Made by a program: the position numbers and the translations under genes. Shown piece by piece: positions 1 through 7,553 of a stretch of DNA of 64,000 nt. Location: contig JAJEIM010000020.1 of assembly GCA_022827785.1 (NCBI GenBank), forward strand, positions 31,155 to 95,154. Reading direction: 5' to 3'. This DNA comes from Acidimicrobiia bacterium (GTDB lineage Bacteria; Actinomycetota; Acidimicrobiia; Spongiisociales; Spongiisociaceae). The notes beneath the pieces were generated by a model. That model had not been told where the DNA came from, made no database searches, and saw nothing but the letters and a program-made list of their open reading frames with translations. Position 1 is the first letter of the stretch; each line of letters starts with the position of its first letter.

Positions 1-169
1 TGATGAACTGGACCACGGCGACCTTCCATCCGCGCGCCACGGATCGCATCACCATGCCCATGGCGGCGGTGCTCTTCCCTTTCCCGTCCCCGGTGTTGAC
101 TATCAACACGGACCGGGCGCGGCGGGTGTCCGGGCGGCGCGGGTCGTCCGCGAGTGGTGCGCTGGTCAT
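1..169 (-). CDS. cobO: Cob(I)yrinic acid a,c-diamide adenosyltransferase, N-terminal part
   Basis: Only the first 56 codons lie in the window; the gene runs off the left edge. The translation starts MTSAPLADDPRRP and reaches the motif VNTGDGKGKSTAA at about residues 24-36, the glycine-rich ATP-binding loop of the BtuR/CobO/CobA corrinoid adenosyltransferases. These cytoplasmic enzymes transfer the 5'-deoxyadenosyl group of ATP to cob(I)alamin or cob(I)yrinate diamide. The ATG overlaps the stop of the upstream ABC ATPase gene by 4 bp (ATGA), so it is the distal gene of the btuF-btuC-btuD unit controlled by the cobalamin riboswitch near 3.1-3.2 kb. The family call is firm from the motif; the rest of the enzyme cannot be seen. 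Confidence 0.85.
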   Translation of the reverse strand, partial: MTSAPLADDPRRPDTRRARSVLIVNTGDGKGKSTAAMGMVMRSVARGWKVAVVQFI

Positions 170-942
170 CGAGTACCGGTCCTCATCGGGACCACGGCGA
201 GTCCTCCGTTGACGGTCACTACCTCCACGCTAGCCCGGTAGATGGTCCGGATGTGCTCCGGGGTGAGCACCTGGGCCGGAGGCCCGTCCGCCACGACCCG
301 ACCATCCGCAAGCAATATCAGGCGGTCCGGGAACTGTCCTGCCAGGGTGAGGTCGTGCATGGCCGTGATGATGGTCATCGGCCGAAGGCTACGAAGATGG
401 GCGATCAGTTCGAGAGCCTTCTGGCCCTGGCCGATGTCCAGCGCGCCGGTCGGTTCGTCCAGGAGCAGGACCTCCGCCTGCTGGCAGATGGCGCGGGCCA
501 GGGCGACGCGCCTTCGCTCGCCGCCGCTCAGCTGCGAGAGCATGCGGCCCGCCAGGCGCTCGAGGTCGAGCATTTCCGTTGCCAGCCGCGCCTGGGCCAG
601 GTCGGCCGCGCCCTCCGACCCGAGGTAGGGCAGATGCGGGGTGCGTCCCAGCAATACGTACTCGATGACCGTCATTCCCCCGGGCATGACCGGTTCCTGC
701 GGCACCAGCGCCACCGACCGGGCGCGATCCCGGCGGCGGAGCGAGCCGGAGTCGGCCGCGCCGAACCGGATGACGCCCTGATGGGGAAGGAGTCCGGCAA
801 TCGCCCTCAGGAGGGTTGATTTCCCGGCGCCGTTCGGTCCCAGCAGGCCCAGCCACTCTCCTTCCTCCACAGCGAAGCCCACGTCCCGCAGCACCGGTTG
901 GCCGGACTGGTAGGCAATGGAGAGGACCTCCACCGAGATCAT
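166..942 (-). CDS. btuD: Corrinoid (B12-type) ABC transporter ATP-binding protein
   Basis: This 258-residue ATPase belongs to the FecE/BtuD class of iron-siderophore and cobalamin importers. Walker A is GPNGAGKST (residues 35-43), the signature is LSGGERRR near residue 137 and Walker B is VLLLDEPTG near 158, followed by the switch histidine in AMHDLTLA. It would sit on the inner face of the membrane and power the permease encoded just upstream. The genes overlap by 4 bp on both sides (permease stop/ATPase start, and ATPase stop/cobO start), which implies translational coupling. Sequence alone cannot separate a cobalamin from a siderophore substrate. The upstream cobalamin riboswitch and the neighbouring cob genes make a corrinoid by far the most likely cargo. 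Confidence 0.88.
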   Translation of the reverse strand: MISVEVLSIAYQSGQPVLRDVGFAVEEGEWLGLLGPNGAGKSTLLRAIAGLLPHQGVIRFGAADSGSLRRRDRARSVALVPQEPVMPGGMTVIEYVLLGRTPHLPYLGSEGAADLAQARLATEMLDLERLAGRMLSQLSGGERRRVALARAICQQAEVLLLDEPTGALDIGQGQKALELIAHLRSLRPMTIITAMHDLTLAGQFPDRLILLADGRVVADGPPAQVLTPEHIRTIYRASVEVVTVNGGLAVVPMRTGTR

Positions 943-1970
943 GTCACGTACCGCCGGCTGGTCCGAAGAACCACCATGAAGAACGGGGCGCCGATGAAGG
1001 CGGTGATCACCCCGATGGGAAGCTCCAGCGGACTCAGCACCGTCCGGGCGGCCATGTCGGCCAGGATGAGGAACGCGCCACCGGCCACGGCGGAGATCGG
1101 GATCAACGACCGGTAGCTCGTTCCCACCAGCAACCGCACGGTGTGGGGAACCACGAGACCGACGAACGCGATCAGGCCGCTGACCGCGACCGCCGCAGCG
1201 GTGGCCAGGGTCGCCAGCACCACCACGGTGGTGCGCACCCGGGACGACGAGACACCAAGGCTCTCAGCCTCCTCATCACCGACGCTCAGCACGTCGAGGA
1301 GTCGCCGGTGCAGCATCAGGCCGGCGCCGCACGCCAGCGCGTACGGCACCATCAGGAGGACCTCCTTCCAACCGGTGGTCGCCAGCCGTCCGAGGATCCA
1401 GGAGTAGACCTGGCGGATCGTCTCGGAGTTCCGCTGGAGAACGAAGGTCTGGAGAGCGGTGAAGAAAGCGGCCACCGCGACGCCGGCGAGGATGAGCGAC
1501 ACCGCGCTCCGCCCGCCCACCGAGCGCCCCACCGCGTAGGTCAGGCCGGCTGCGGCGAGCGCTCCGGCGAAGGCGGCCACGGGAAGCAGCCGGGTGTCCG
1601 CGGACGGCCACAGGACTATGACGGCGGTGGCGCCGAGCCCCCCGCCCGCCGCGACTCCCAGCAGGTAGGGATCGGCCAGGGGGTTGCGGAACACCCCCTG
1701 GTAGGAGGCCCCGGCAAGGGAGAGGAGGCTTCCGACCAGTCCACCGAGGACCACCCGGGGAAGCCGGATGTCCCAGATGATCGCCCGCTGGGTGTCCGAC
1801 AATTCCGATCCGCCGGTGACCAGCTCGCCGATCACCTGCGCGGGCGTCAACCCGGCCGGCCCGACGGTGATTCCGGCGAGGGCCGAGACGAGCAACGCCG
1901 CGCAGGCGGCCAGGAACCATCCCCACCGGAGCCGGGTGGGATCACGAAGCCGGGGCGGTGGGACGGCCAA
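939..1970 (-). CDS. btuC: Corrinoid ABC transporter permease (FecCD/BtuC family)
   Basis: A 343-residue, very hydrophobic protein with about ten membrane segments, the usual size and topology of BtuC/FecCD permeases. Recognisable family stretches are LPRVVLGGLVGSLLSLAGASYQG-like sequence near residue 75, the following NPLADPYLLGV, and GLIAFVGLVVPHTVRLLVG near residue 265. Two such permeases form the channel through which the corrinoid passes from the binding protein to the cytoplasm. The stop overlaps the ATPase start by 4 bp, and the binding-protein gene ends only 4 nt upstream of this start, so the three are one operon. The short basic N-terminus before the first membrane segment supports the ATG chosen. 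Confidence 0.88.
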   Translation of the reverse strand: MAVPPPRLRDPTRLRWGWFLAACAALLVSALAGITVGPAGLTPAQVIGELVTGGSELSDTQRAIIWDIRLPRVVLGGLVGSLLSLAGASYQGVFRNPLADPYLLGVAAGGGLGATAVIVLWPSADTRLLPVAAFAGALAAAGLTYAVGRSVGGRSAVSLILAGVAVAAFFTALQTFVLQRNSETIRQVYSWILGRLATTGWKEVLLMVPYALACGAGLMLHRRLLDVLSVGDEEAESLGVSSSRVRTTVVVLATLATAAAVAVSGLIAFVGLVVPHTVRLLVGTSYRSLIPISAVAGGAFLILADMAARTVLSPLELPIGVITAFIGAPFFMVVLRTSRRYVT

Positions 1971-1974
1971 GTCG

Positions 1975-3009
1975 TCAACCGATCCCGTACATGTCGGCCA
2001 GCGTGTACCCGATCAGGCGGACGAACTGGATCAGGCGAGGTCCCCACCGGCTGCTGATGTCGTCATCCACCTCCACCAGCAGGCCGTTCTGGACGGCGGT
2101 CAGGCCGGTCCAGCCGGGGCGTTCGGCCAGGCTGTCGGCAGTGGTGCCGCACCAGACGGCGCACCCGAAGAAGATGACGTCCGGATCCGACTCCAGGATG
2201 TACTCGACCGACAGTTGCGGGTAACCCCAGCCCTCGGTATCGGCCGGGTCGGCGATGTTCTCCAGGCCGAACAGGGAGTAGACCTGGCCGATGAACGTGG
2301 CCGAGGTAGCCGTGTAGAAGGTGTTGTCGACCTCGTGGTAGTAGGTGATGCCCTCGGGGAAGCTCCCGAACCCGGTCGTTATCTGGTTGATCTCCGCTTG
2401 GAGCGCAGCCACCAGGTCGGCGGCAGCCTCGGCATTCCCGGTTGCGGTGCCGAGCTCCGCCATTTGCGAATAGGCGGTGTCGATGTCGGGTGCGGCCGGA
2501 TGCAGGATGACCGGGATATCGAGAGCGCCGAGCCCGGAAGCCAGTTCGCCGGGATCGAATGCGATCACCACCAGGTCCGGGTTGTAGGAGGCGATGGCCT
2601 CCAGGTTGGGGTTGAAACCGTCCAGGTCCGTGACCGGGGCTTCCTCCGGATAGCTCGAAGTCCAGTCCACCGCGATGATCTGGCTGCCGGCGCCGATGGC
2701 GAAGAGCGTCTCGGTGGCGGTCGGCGACAGGGACACGATCGCCTCGGGGCGCGCCGGGATCTCGGCGCCCGACACCGTCACCGGGAAGTCCGGCTCCGGC
2801 GGCTCCTCCGCCGCCGGAGCGGTGGTGGTCGATGCGGCCGTCGTGGGCGGGCCGGTGGTCGATGCCGCCACGGTGGTCGTGGTAGCCGGGCCGGTGGTCG
2901 TGGGCGAGTCCGGTGTGGTGGTGGTGCTCGCCCGGGTGGTTGCCGTTTCCTGCCCGCCGCACGCCGCGGCGAGCAGCAGGATCACAGCTAGTAGCAGTGT
3001 CCGCCACAT
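1975..3009 (-). CDS. btuF: Corrinoid-binding lipoprotein (BtuF-like)
   Basis: A 344-residue substrate-binding protein of the FecB/BtuF fold. It begins with a short basic residue, a hydrophobic stretch and a lipobox ending at Cys17 (LLLAAAC), so it should be a membrane-anchored exported lipoprotein. Residues about 20-75 form a Thr/Ala/Pro-rich linker, typical of actinobacterial lipoproteins. The binding domain follows, with PEAIVSLSPTATETLFAIG near residue 90 and the acidic DWTSSYPEEAP segment. It is the first gene of the importer operon. Its ribosome binding site (AGGAGG) lies inside a hairpin and downstream of a cobalamin riboswitch, so expression should fall when adenosylcobalamin is plentiful. 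Confidence 0.85.
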   Translation of the reverse strand: MWRTLLLAVILLLAAACGGQETATTRASTTTTPDSPTTTGPATTTTVAASTTGPPTTAASTTTAPAAEEPPEPDFPVTVSGAEIPARPEAIVSLSPTATETLFAIGAGSQIIAVDWTSSYPEEAPVTDLDGFNPNLEAIASYNPDLVVIAFDPGELASGLGALDIPVILHPAAPDIDTAYSQMAELGTATGNAEAAADLVAALQAEINQITTGFGSFPEGITYYHEVDNTFYTATSATFIGQVYSLFGLENIADPADTEGWGYPQLSVEYILESDPDVIFFGCAVWCGTTADSLAERPGWTGLTAVQNGLLVEVDDDISSRWGPRLIQFVRLIGYTLADMYGIG

Positions 3010-3016
3010 AGAAAAA

Positions 3017-3040
3017 CATCCTCCTTATCAACGGAGGATG
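3017..3040 (-). promoter_or_regulatory. Hairpin that hides the btuF ribosome binding site
   Basis: The leader contains a perfect 8-bp inverted repeat, CATCCTCC and GGAGGATG, separated by 8 nt. On the minus strand the GGAGG arm is the Shine-Dalgarno sequence of btuF, which starts 8 nt further on. Pairing would mask it. Lying directly downstream of the cobalamin riboswitch, this is best read as the expression platform, controlling translation rather than termination (inference). Confidence 0.7.
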
Positions 3041-3109
3041 AAGAGAGATCGTCCGGGTTCTCGCTGCCGAGGCCCCTGCACGACCAACCCTTCCTCCGAG
3101 AGCTGATTC

Positions 3110-3242
3110 GTGACCATGGGGTCAGGCGGCCTGGCTCGTCCTCCCTGCGTGAGAGAGGCATGACAGTTGCGGGACAGCGCCGGGCTTCCACCGGACTTCG
3201 CTGTTCCCCATGGCGCCCGGTTGTCTCTCCGGGCCGGCACGT
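3110..3242 (-). promoter_or_regulatory. Cobalamin riboswitch
   Basis: On the minus strand the leader carries the hallmarks of the adenosylcobalamin riboswitch in the right order. A GGGAACA segment and a GTCCGGTGGAAGCCCGG stem are followed by the near-invariant core GCTGTCCCGCAACTGT (about 3165-3180), and further downstream by GAGCCAGGCCGCCTGACC (about 3119-3137), which matches the conserved AGCCAGG...CCTG B12-box closing region. It lies 100-230 nt upstream of btuF and would report corrinoid status to the importer operon. The boundaries are approximate because I judged them from conserved blocks rather than a covariance model. Confidence 0.9.
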
Positions 3243-3248
3243 ACTATA
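3243..3248 (-). promoter_or_regulatory. Possible -10 box for the riboswitch transcript
   Basis: TATAGT on the minus strand sits immediately before the riboswitch 5' end, which places a start site near 3236. No good -35 match is visible 16-18 nt upstream, so this is a suggestion only. Confidence 0.35.
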
Positions 3249-3296
3249 GCGGGCCATCGGTCAGCGGACCGGTCCGGTTCCGACGAGGTTGTACCC

Positions 3297-4397
3297 ATGA
3301 GCGACACTCCATCCCTCTCCGAGATCCGCAGGCGGATCGGCCCCGCCGATGTCAAGGCGATGCGAGACGCCGCGGCGAGACAGATGACCCTTACCAAGCC
3401 CCCCGGCAGCCTCGGGCGGCTGGAGGACGTCTCGGTGCAGTTGGCGGGGATCTTCGGGATGGAGCAGCCGGCGATCCGGGGCAAGGCGGTGATAATCGCG
3501 GCGGGGGACCACGGGGTGGTCGCTCAGGGAGTCACGGGCTACCCGCAGGCGGTGACCGCCCAGATGGTGCGGAACTTCCTCGCGGGCGGGGCGGCGATCA
3601 GCGTCATGGCGCGCGCGGGGGGCGTGCAACGGATAGTCGTGGATGCGGGGATCGCGTCGGCCAGGATCCCCGACCAACCCGGACTCCGGAACCTGCGGAT
3701 CGGGCGCGGAACGGCTGACATGACTCGAGGCCCGGCCATGTCCAGGGAGCAGGCGGTCCGCTGCCTTGAGGCAGGCGCGGTCCTGGCGAGGGAGGTCGCC
3801 GCGTCGGGCGCGGACCTCGTAGCGACCGGGGACATGGGCATCGGCAACACCACCGCGTCCAGTGCCATCGCGGCCGCGATCACAGGTCTGCCCCCCGGCG
3901 AGACGACCGGAGAAGGCACCGGCCGTAGTCCCGACGAACTGCACCGCAAGGCCGCCGTGGTGGCACGGGCCTTGGAGGTCAACGCTCCCGATCCGCATGA
4001 CCCGGTCGACGTGCTCGCCAAGGTGGGCGGATTCGAGATCGGGGTGCTCGCCGGGGTGGTGCTGGGCGCGGCCTCCGAACGGCGGGCCGTGGTGCTCGAC
4101 GGGTTCATCTCGGGCGCGGCCGCTCTCATCGCCCACGGCCTCCGCCCGCTGGTTCGGGACTACCTGATCGCCTCCCACCGCTCTGCCGAGCAAGGACACC
4201 GGTCGGTGCTGGCCCATCTGGGACTCGACCCATTGCTGGACCTGGGGATGCGCCTCGGGGAGGGAACGGGGGCGGTCCTGGCCATGGGGATCATCGAGAC
4301 GGCCGCAGCATGCCTTACCGGGATGGCCACCTTCGGGGAGGCAGGTGTCTCTGACCGCGCTGACGGGGGCGGGGCGACCGAGGAAGGTGTGGGATGA
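3297..4397 (+). CDS. cobT: Nicotinate-nucleotide--dimethylbenzimidazole phosphoribosyltransferase
   Basis: CobT activates the lower-ligand base (usually 5,6-dimethylbenzimidazole) by moving it onto the phosphoribosyl group of nicotinate mononucleotide, giving alpha-ribazole phosphate. The protein is 366 residues, slightly longer than the usual 350. Family blocks are LTKPPGSLGRLEDVSVQLAG (about 27-46), IIAAGDHGVVAQGVT (about 63-77), GDMGIGNTTASSA (about 178-190) and the C-terminal GLGLDP-like ahlglDPLLDLGMRLGEGTGA stretch, whose conserved Glu is the catalytic base of the family. I chose the ATG at 3297 over an upstream in-frame ATG because the first 29 codons of the longer form have no family match. 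The stop overlaps cobS by 4 bp. Confidence 0.92.
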   Translation: MSDTPSLSEIRRRIGPADVKAMRDAAARQMTLTKPPGSLGRLEDVSVQLAGIFGMEQPAIRGKAVIIAAGDHGVVAQGVTGYPQAVTAQMVRNFLAGGAAISVMARAGGVQRIVVDAGIASARIPDQPGLRNLRIGRGTADMTRGPAMSREQAVRCLEAGAVLAREVAASGADLVATGDMGIGNTTASSAIAAAITGLPPGETTGEGTGRSPDELHRKAAVVARALEVNAPDPHDPVDVLAKVGGFEIGVLAGVVLGAASERRAVVLDGFISGAAALIAHGLRPLVRDYLIASHRSAEQGHRSVLAHLGLDPLLDLGMRLGEGTGAVLAMGIIETAAACLTGMATFGEAGVSDRADGGGATEEGVG

Positions 4398-5317
4398 GCG
4401 GGCTGCGGGCCGCCCTCGGCTTCCTGACCATCCTTCCGGGAGCACCACGCACCCCTGCTGCCGGGCTGTCGAGGGCGCCCGCCTGGTTCCCGGTCGTGGG
4501 CCTCCTCCTGGGGGTGTTCGTCGCGGTGGTGGACGTGTTGTTCCGCCTGGCATATGTGATCCCCTCGTGGCCCACGGGTGCTCCCGAGCTCGAGTCCATA
4601 CTGACCGGGCTCCGGGGAGCCCCGTTCTTCCTGGAGTTCGAGGCGGGCGGAACCACGCCGGGTGTCCACGGGCTGGTGGAGTTCCAGGAGATTCCGGTCC
4701 TACTGGAGGGGGTGGTGCTCGTAGCCGTCCTGGCGCTACTGACGCGCGGCCTCCACCTGGATGGCTTGATGGATACCTACGATGCCCTGGCGGGTGGGCA
4801 CGACCGGGAGCGCCGGCTGGAACTCCTGAGGGATCCCCACGTCGGCGCCTTCGGGGTCGTCGCCGTCGTCCTTCTCCTGCTCGCCAAGGTCTCCGCGCTG
4901 GCCGCCCTCCCGGGGGAGAGCCGTCTCTGGACGATCGTGCTGGTTCCCTGCCTGTCCCGATGGGCGATCCTGGTCGTCATGGACCGGTTCCCGTACGTGC
5001 GTCGCGAGGGCCTCGGTACACCGTTCCTTCAAGGCAGTTGTCGGCGTAGCCTGCTGGCCGGTTCGGCTGTAGCCCTGGTAGCGACCGCAGTCCTGACCGG
5101 CCCGGTTGGCCTGCTGCTGGCCCTGGCGGCGGGCCTCGTCGCCTGGGCGGTCGGGGCGTGGGCAAAGCGACGTATCGGGGGCGTGACCGGTGACATCTAC
5201 GGCGCCGCCTGCGAGACGAGCGAAGCCGTGGTGCTCGCGCTGGCGGTTGTCCTCACCCAGCGAGATGCGGGGGCGCTCAGCTCACCGCTTCTCGATCTCC
5301 TCGGCATGTCTGTCTGA
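4394..5317 (+). CDS. cobS: Adenosylcobinamide-GDP ribazoletransferase (cobalamin synthase)
   Basis: CobS is an integral membrane protein that joins adenosylcobinamide-GDP with alpha-ribazole (phosphate) in the last step of cobalamin assembly. Family motifs are LGFLTILPG at residues 9-17, RGLHLDGLMDTYDAL near 117-131 (the Asp-rich active-site loop, HLDGLxDTxD) and RDPHVGAFG near 146. Six or so hydrophobic segments follow. The protein is about 307 residues, longer than the typical 250. The extra length is mainly a roughly 45-residue insert between the first membrane segment and the HLDG motif, which I do not see in classical CobS. It is coupled to cobT by an ATGA overlap. Confidence 0.9.
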   Translation: MSGLRAALGFLTILPGAPRTPAAGLSRAPAWFPVVGLLLGVFVAVVDVLFRLAYVIPSWPTGAPELESILTGLRGAPFFLEFEAGGTTPGVHGLVEFQEIPVLLEGVVLVAVLALLTRGLHLDGLMDTYDALAGGHDRERRLELLRDPHVGAFGVVAVVLLLLAKVSALAALPGESRLWTIVLVPCLSRWAILVVMDRFPYVRREGLGTPFLQGSCRRSLLAGSAVALVATAVLTGPVGLLLALAAGLVAWAVGAWAKRRIGGVTGDIYGAACETSEAVVLALAVVLTQRDAGALSSPLLDLLGMSV

Positions 5318-5470
5318 GGCCGGCGGCTTCCGGTGGCGCGTCTCAGCGCTGTCCAGCAACAGCCGCCGCTCGCCGAGCATCGCTCGCGCCTCGTCGGCGG
5401 CGATCTCCAGCCGCTGCTGACGTGCGCGGAAACGACTAGCCCCGAACGCGGGCGCAGGCTCCGCCAGCAT
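5282..5470 (-). CDS. Small charged hypothetical protein coupled to the sterol reductase
   Basis: A 62-codon reading frame starts with an ATG that shares its A with the stop of the sterol reductase gene (TGATG), the classic arrangement for translational coupling. The predicted peptide is rich in Arg, Glu and Ala and looks helical (RFRARQQRLEIAADEARA). It has no family I recognise. Its last 36 bp overlap the end of cobS on the other strand. It could be a real small partner of the reductase or a chance frame in high-GC DNA. Confidence 0.3.
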   Translation of the reverse strand: MLAEPAPAFGASRFRARQQRLEIAADEARAMLGERRLLLDSAETRHRKPPASDRHAEEIEKR

Positions 5471-6654
5471 CAATAGATGCCGGGGATGATACGGTACGGC
5501 ACCTTCTCCTGGTACTCGGCCCACTTCTCCTGGCCGTACTTCTCGGTGCAGGCCACGTCGTCTTGCCGCTGGCGCGTGGTGAACAACCAGATAGCGAAGG
5601 CCAGGTAGGCCCACGACCAGGCGACGCCCAAATATCCGAAGGAGAGGCCCACTGCCACGGCGAAGAGGAACTCGCCCATGTAGTTGAAGTGGCGGGCGAC
5701 GCCCCAGAAACCGCTGATCAGGATCTTGCGGTCGCCGGCCTGGATGTAGCGGGGCTCGATGATCCCGAGGAACTTGCGTTCGGGCCAGCGCTTGAAGGTG
5801 TACTTCTGGATGTTGGCGCCCCGGGCGATGCCCCATCCGACCAGGAACAGGGCGGAGGTGCCGATGACCCGGACGTAGGTCCAGGCGGTCGAGAAGCCGG
5901 GGTCGGGGTAGGCGGCCATGCCGTACAGGGGGAGGATGTAGAGCCAGCCGTAGGCGATGTTGTCGCCCCAGAACATCTTGAAGCCCATCCGCTCGTGGAG
6001 GAGGTCGTAGGTGTAGAGCCGGACGCGCTCGAAGATGTGGTCGTCGAACACGTAGAAGGTGTAGATGGCGGCGTAGACGAAGACGCCGGGGTTGACTTCG
6101 TTGGTGGGGCTGAACTGCTCGTAGTGCCAGGCCGCGCCCGACATGGCATTGATGCCGAGCATCGTGCTGCCCACGACGTAGAAGGTCATCTTGAGATCGA
6201 GGCGGTCGTTGAAGAAGCGGATCTCCTGGATGCGGCCGACGTAGAATTCGACAAAGGGGTTGCGGTCCCTGGTCTTCGGCTGGGTGAAGACGGCGATGGC
6301 CGTGAAGAGCACTGCGAAGCCGGTGCCGCCGGCGACTGCGTAGAGCGAAGTGCGGTAGAACCACTCGCGCTCCAGCCCGGGGATGACCTCGAAGCCCCAG
6401 ACGAGGTTGGCGATGACGAAGACGAGGAGGCCGTTGAGCCGGTACCTGCGGGGCTTGCCGGTCCTCTCGTCGGTGGCGTATCCGAGGACCCACTTGCCGG
6501 GCAGGAGCACCGCCAGGATCGAGAGGGCGATGAAAACTATGAGGGGGGCGAAGAGGGCGGCGACCTTGTCTCCCGTGGAAAGCTCGAACAGGTGCTCAAT
6601 CCCAAGCCACTCGACGATGGCTGGACCCCTTCCTCGGTGGCGCCGGGCCCTCAT
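5470..6654 (-). CDS. ERG4/ERG24-family sterol reductase homologue
   Basis: A 394-residue polytopic membrane protein with the conserved blocks of the ERG4/ERG24 reductases, the enzymes that reduce C14, C24(28) or C7 double bonds of sterols with NADPH. I can align VLLPGKWVLG with YRLNGLLVFV, then the GFKMFWGDNIAYGW segment (family Gfml.fGdl.w), the diagnostic RGANIQKYTFKR, and the C-terminal ISGFWGVARHFNYMGE with YGQEKWAEYQEKVPYRIIPGIY-type ending. The usual RHPNY is RHFNY here. Which double bond or substrate is used cannot be told. A longer frame reaches 6816, but its first 54 codons are polar and unlike the family, so I start at the ATG at 6654; no clear ribosome site supports any start. It sits inside a cobalamin gene cluster, suggesting insertion or transfer. 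Confidence 0.8.
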   Translation of the reverse strand: MRARRHRGRGPAIVEWLGIEHLFELSTGDKVAALFAPLIVFIALSILAVLLPGKWVLGYATDERTGKPRRYRLNGLLVFVIANLVWGFEVIPGLEREWFYRTSLYAVAGGTGFAVLFTAIAVFTQPKTRDRNPFVEFYVGRIQEIRFFNDRLDLKMTFYVVGSTMLGINAMSGAAWHYEQFSPTNEVNPGVFVYAAIYTFYVFDDHIFERVRLYTYDLLHERMGFKMFWGDNIAYGWLYILPLYGMAAYPDPGFSTAWTYVRVIGTSALFLVGWGIARGANIQKYTFKRWPERKFLGIIEPRYIQAGDRKILISGFWGVARHFNYMGEFLFAVAVGLSFGYLGVAWSWAYLAFAIWLFTTRQRQDDVACTEKYGQEKWAEYQEKVPYRIIPGIY

Positions 6655-6818
6655 GCTGAGGGGCTTGCCAACGATTTCCAGCTTACAGAACCGGCCTGGG
6701 CCGCGGTGTCTGCAGCGAAGAGCAGTTGGCAGTCGATCACGCCCGTGCTTGATCTCGGCAAAGCCGAACGTGGTTGAAGGGTGTGGCGGCGCCGGCCCGG
6801 CATCTAGTCTGTCCATCC

Positions 6819-6931
6819 ATGCGCGCCATCATGATCCAGGTACCGCCTCGAGTGCGGGCAAGTCCCTGATCGTGGCCGGACTCTGCCGAGCAGCCGCCCG
6901 GGAGATCGTTCCCGAGGCCTTGCATGCATAG
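6819..6931 (+). pseudogene. cobQ: Remnant of cobyric acid synthase (cobQ) N-terminus
   Basis: Reading from the ATG at 6819 gives MRAIMIQ. After a shift of one frame the sequence continues as GTASSAGKSLIVAGLCRAAA. Joined, this is the N-terminal P-loop region of CobQ (family form: imvQGTxSxvGKSxlvagLCR). A single G appears to be missing at about 6841, so the frame breaks after seven codons. The homology stops after about 30 codons, where the sequence runs straight into cobC. The functional glutamine amidotransferase part is gone. CobQ amidates four side chains of cobyrinate diamide, so this locus has lost that step, although another copy may exist elsewhere. Confidence 0.75.
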
Positions 6932-7553
6932 GTGGTTCCTGGTACGGCATGGCCAGACGGAATGGAATCGGGTCGGGCGGGCGCAGGGCCATTCCGACCC
7001 ACCCCTGAACGCGGAGGGCCGCGGCCAGGCGCGGGCGGTCGCCGACCGTCTTGGACAGGTCGAGTTCGCAGGGGCCTACACGAGCGACCTGAGCCGCGCT
7101 GCGGCAACGGCGGAAGCCATCATGAGCGGCCGTGATACCCCTCTGATCCGCAGGCGTGACCTGAGGGAGCAGAACTTCGGCGAGTGGGAGGGCCTGACCT
7201 TCGAGGAGGTTAGGAGCAGGTACACCGGTGAGTACGAGGAGATGCTCGAACAGAATCCGGCGTTCGTTCCCCCAGGGGGCGAGAGCGACACGGATCTTCT
7301 CGCCCGGATGGCGGGCACCGTGGCCCGTATAGCGCAGCGGCACGCCGGCGCCGGCGGGAACATCCTGGTGGTCACCCACGGGGGCGCCATACGCGCCATG
7401 ATCGTTTCCTTGCTCGAAGCGCCCGCCGATTCGTTGTGGCAAATCCGGCTGTCGAACGCCGGGTTGTCCATCGTCACTACGTTCGATGAGGGCGGAGCGA
7501 CCATCGATCTGCTCAACGACACCAGCCATCTGGGGCCGGGTTTCGATGTCTGA
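6924..7553 (+). CDS. cobC: Histidine phosphatase, probable alpha-ribazole phosphatase
   Basis: A 209-residue phosphoglycerate-mutase-fold phosphatase. The catalytic RHGQTEWN lies at residues 8-15, the family proton donor region EQNFGEWEG near 81-89 and the second histidine in VVTHGGAIRA near 152-161. It is placed between CobS and CobU functions, so it most likely removes the phosphate from alpha-ribazole-5'-phosphate in lower-ligand assembly. A general phosphatase of the same family cannot be excluded. It begins inside the cobQ remnant and its last 8 bp overlap cobU. Confidence 0.8.
   Translation: MHRWFLVRHGQTEWNRVGRAQGHSDPPLNAEGRGQARAVADRLGQVEFAGAYTSDLSRAAATAEAIMSGRDTPLIRRRDLREQNFGEWEGLTFEEVRSRYTGEYEEMLEQNPAFVPPGGESDTDLLARMAGTVARIAQRHAGAGGNILVVTHGGAIRAMIVSLLEAPADSLWQIRLSNAGLSIVTTFDEGGATIDLLNDTSHLGPGFDV

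Noticed and set aside
5563..6777. A 404-codon acidic plus-strand open frame over the sterol reductase
   Set aside because: Its Glu/Asp/Gly repetition reflects complementary codons of a membrane protein; no domain and no ribosome site.
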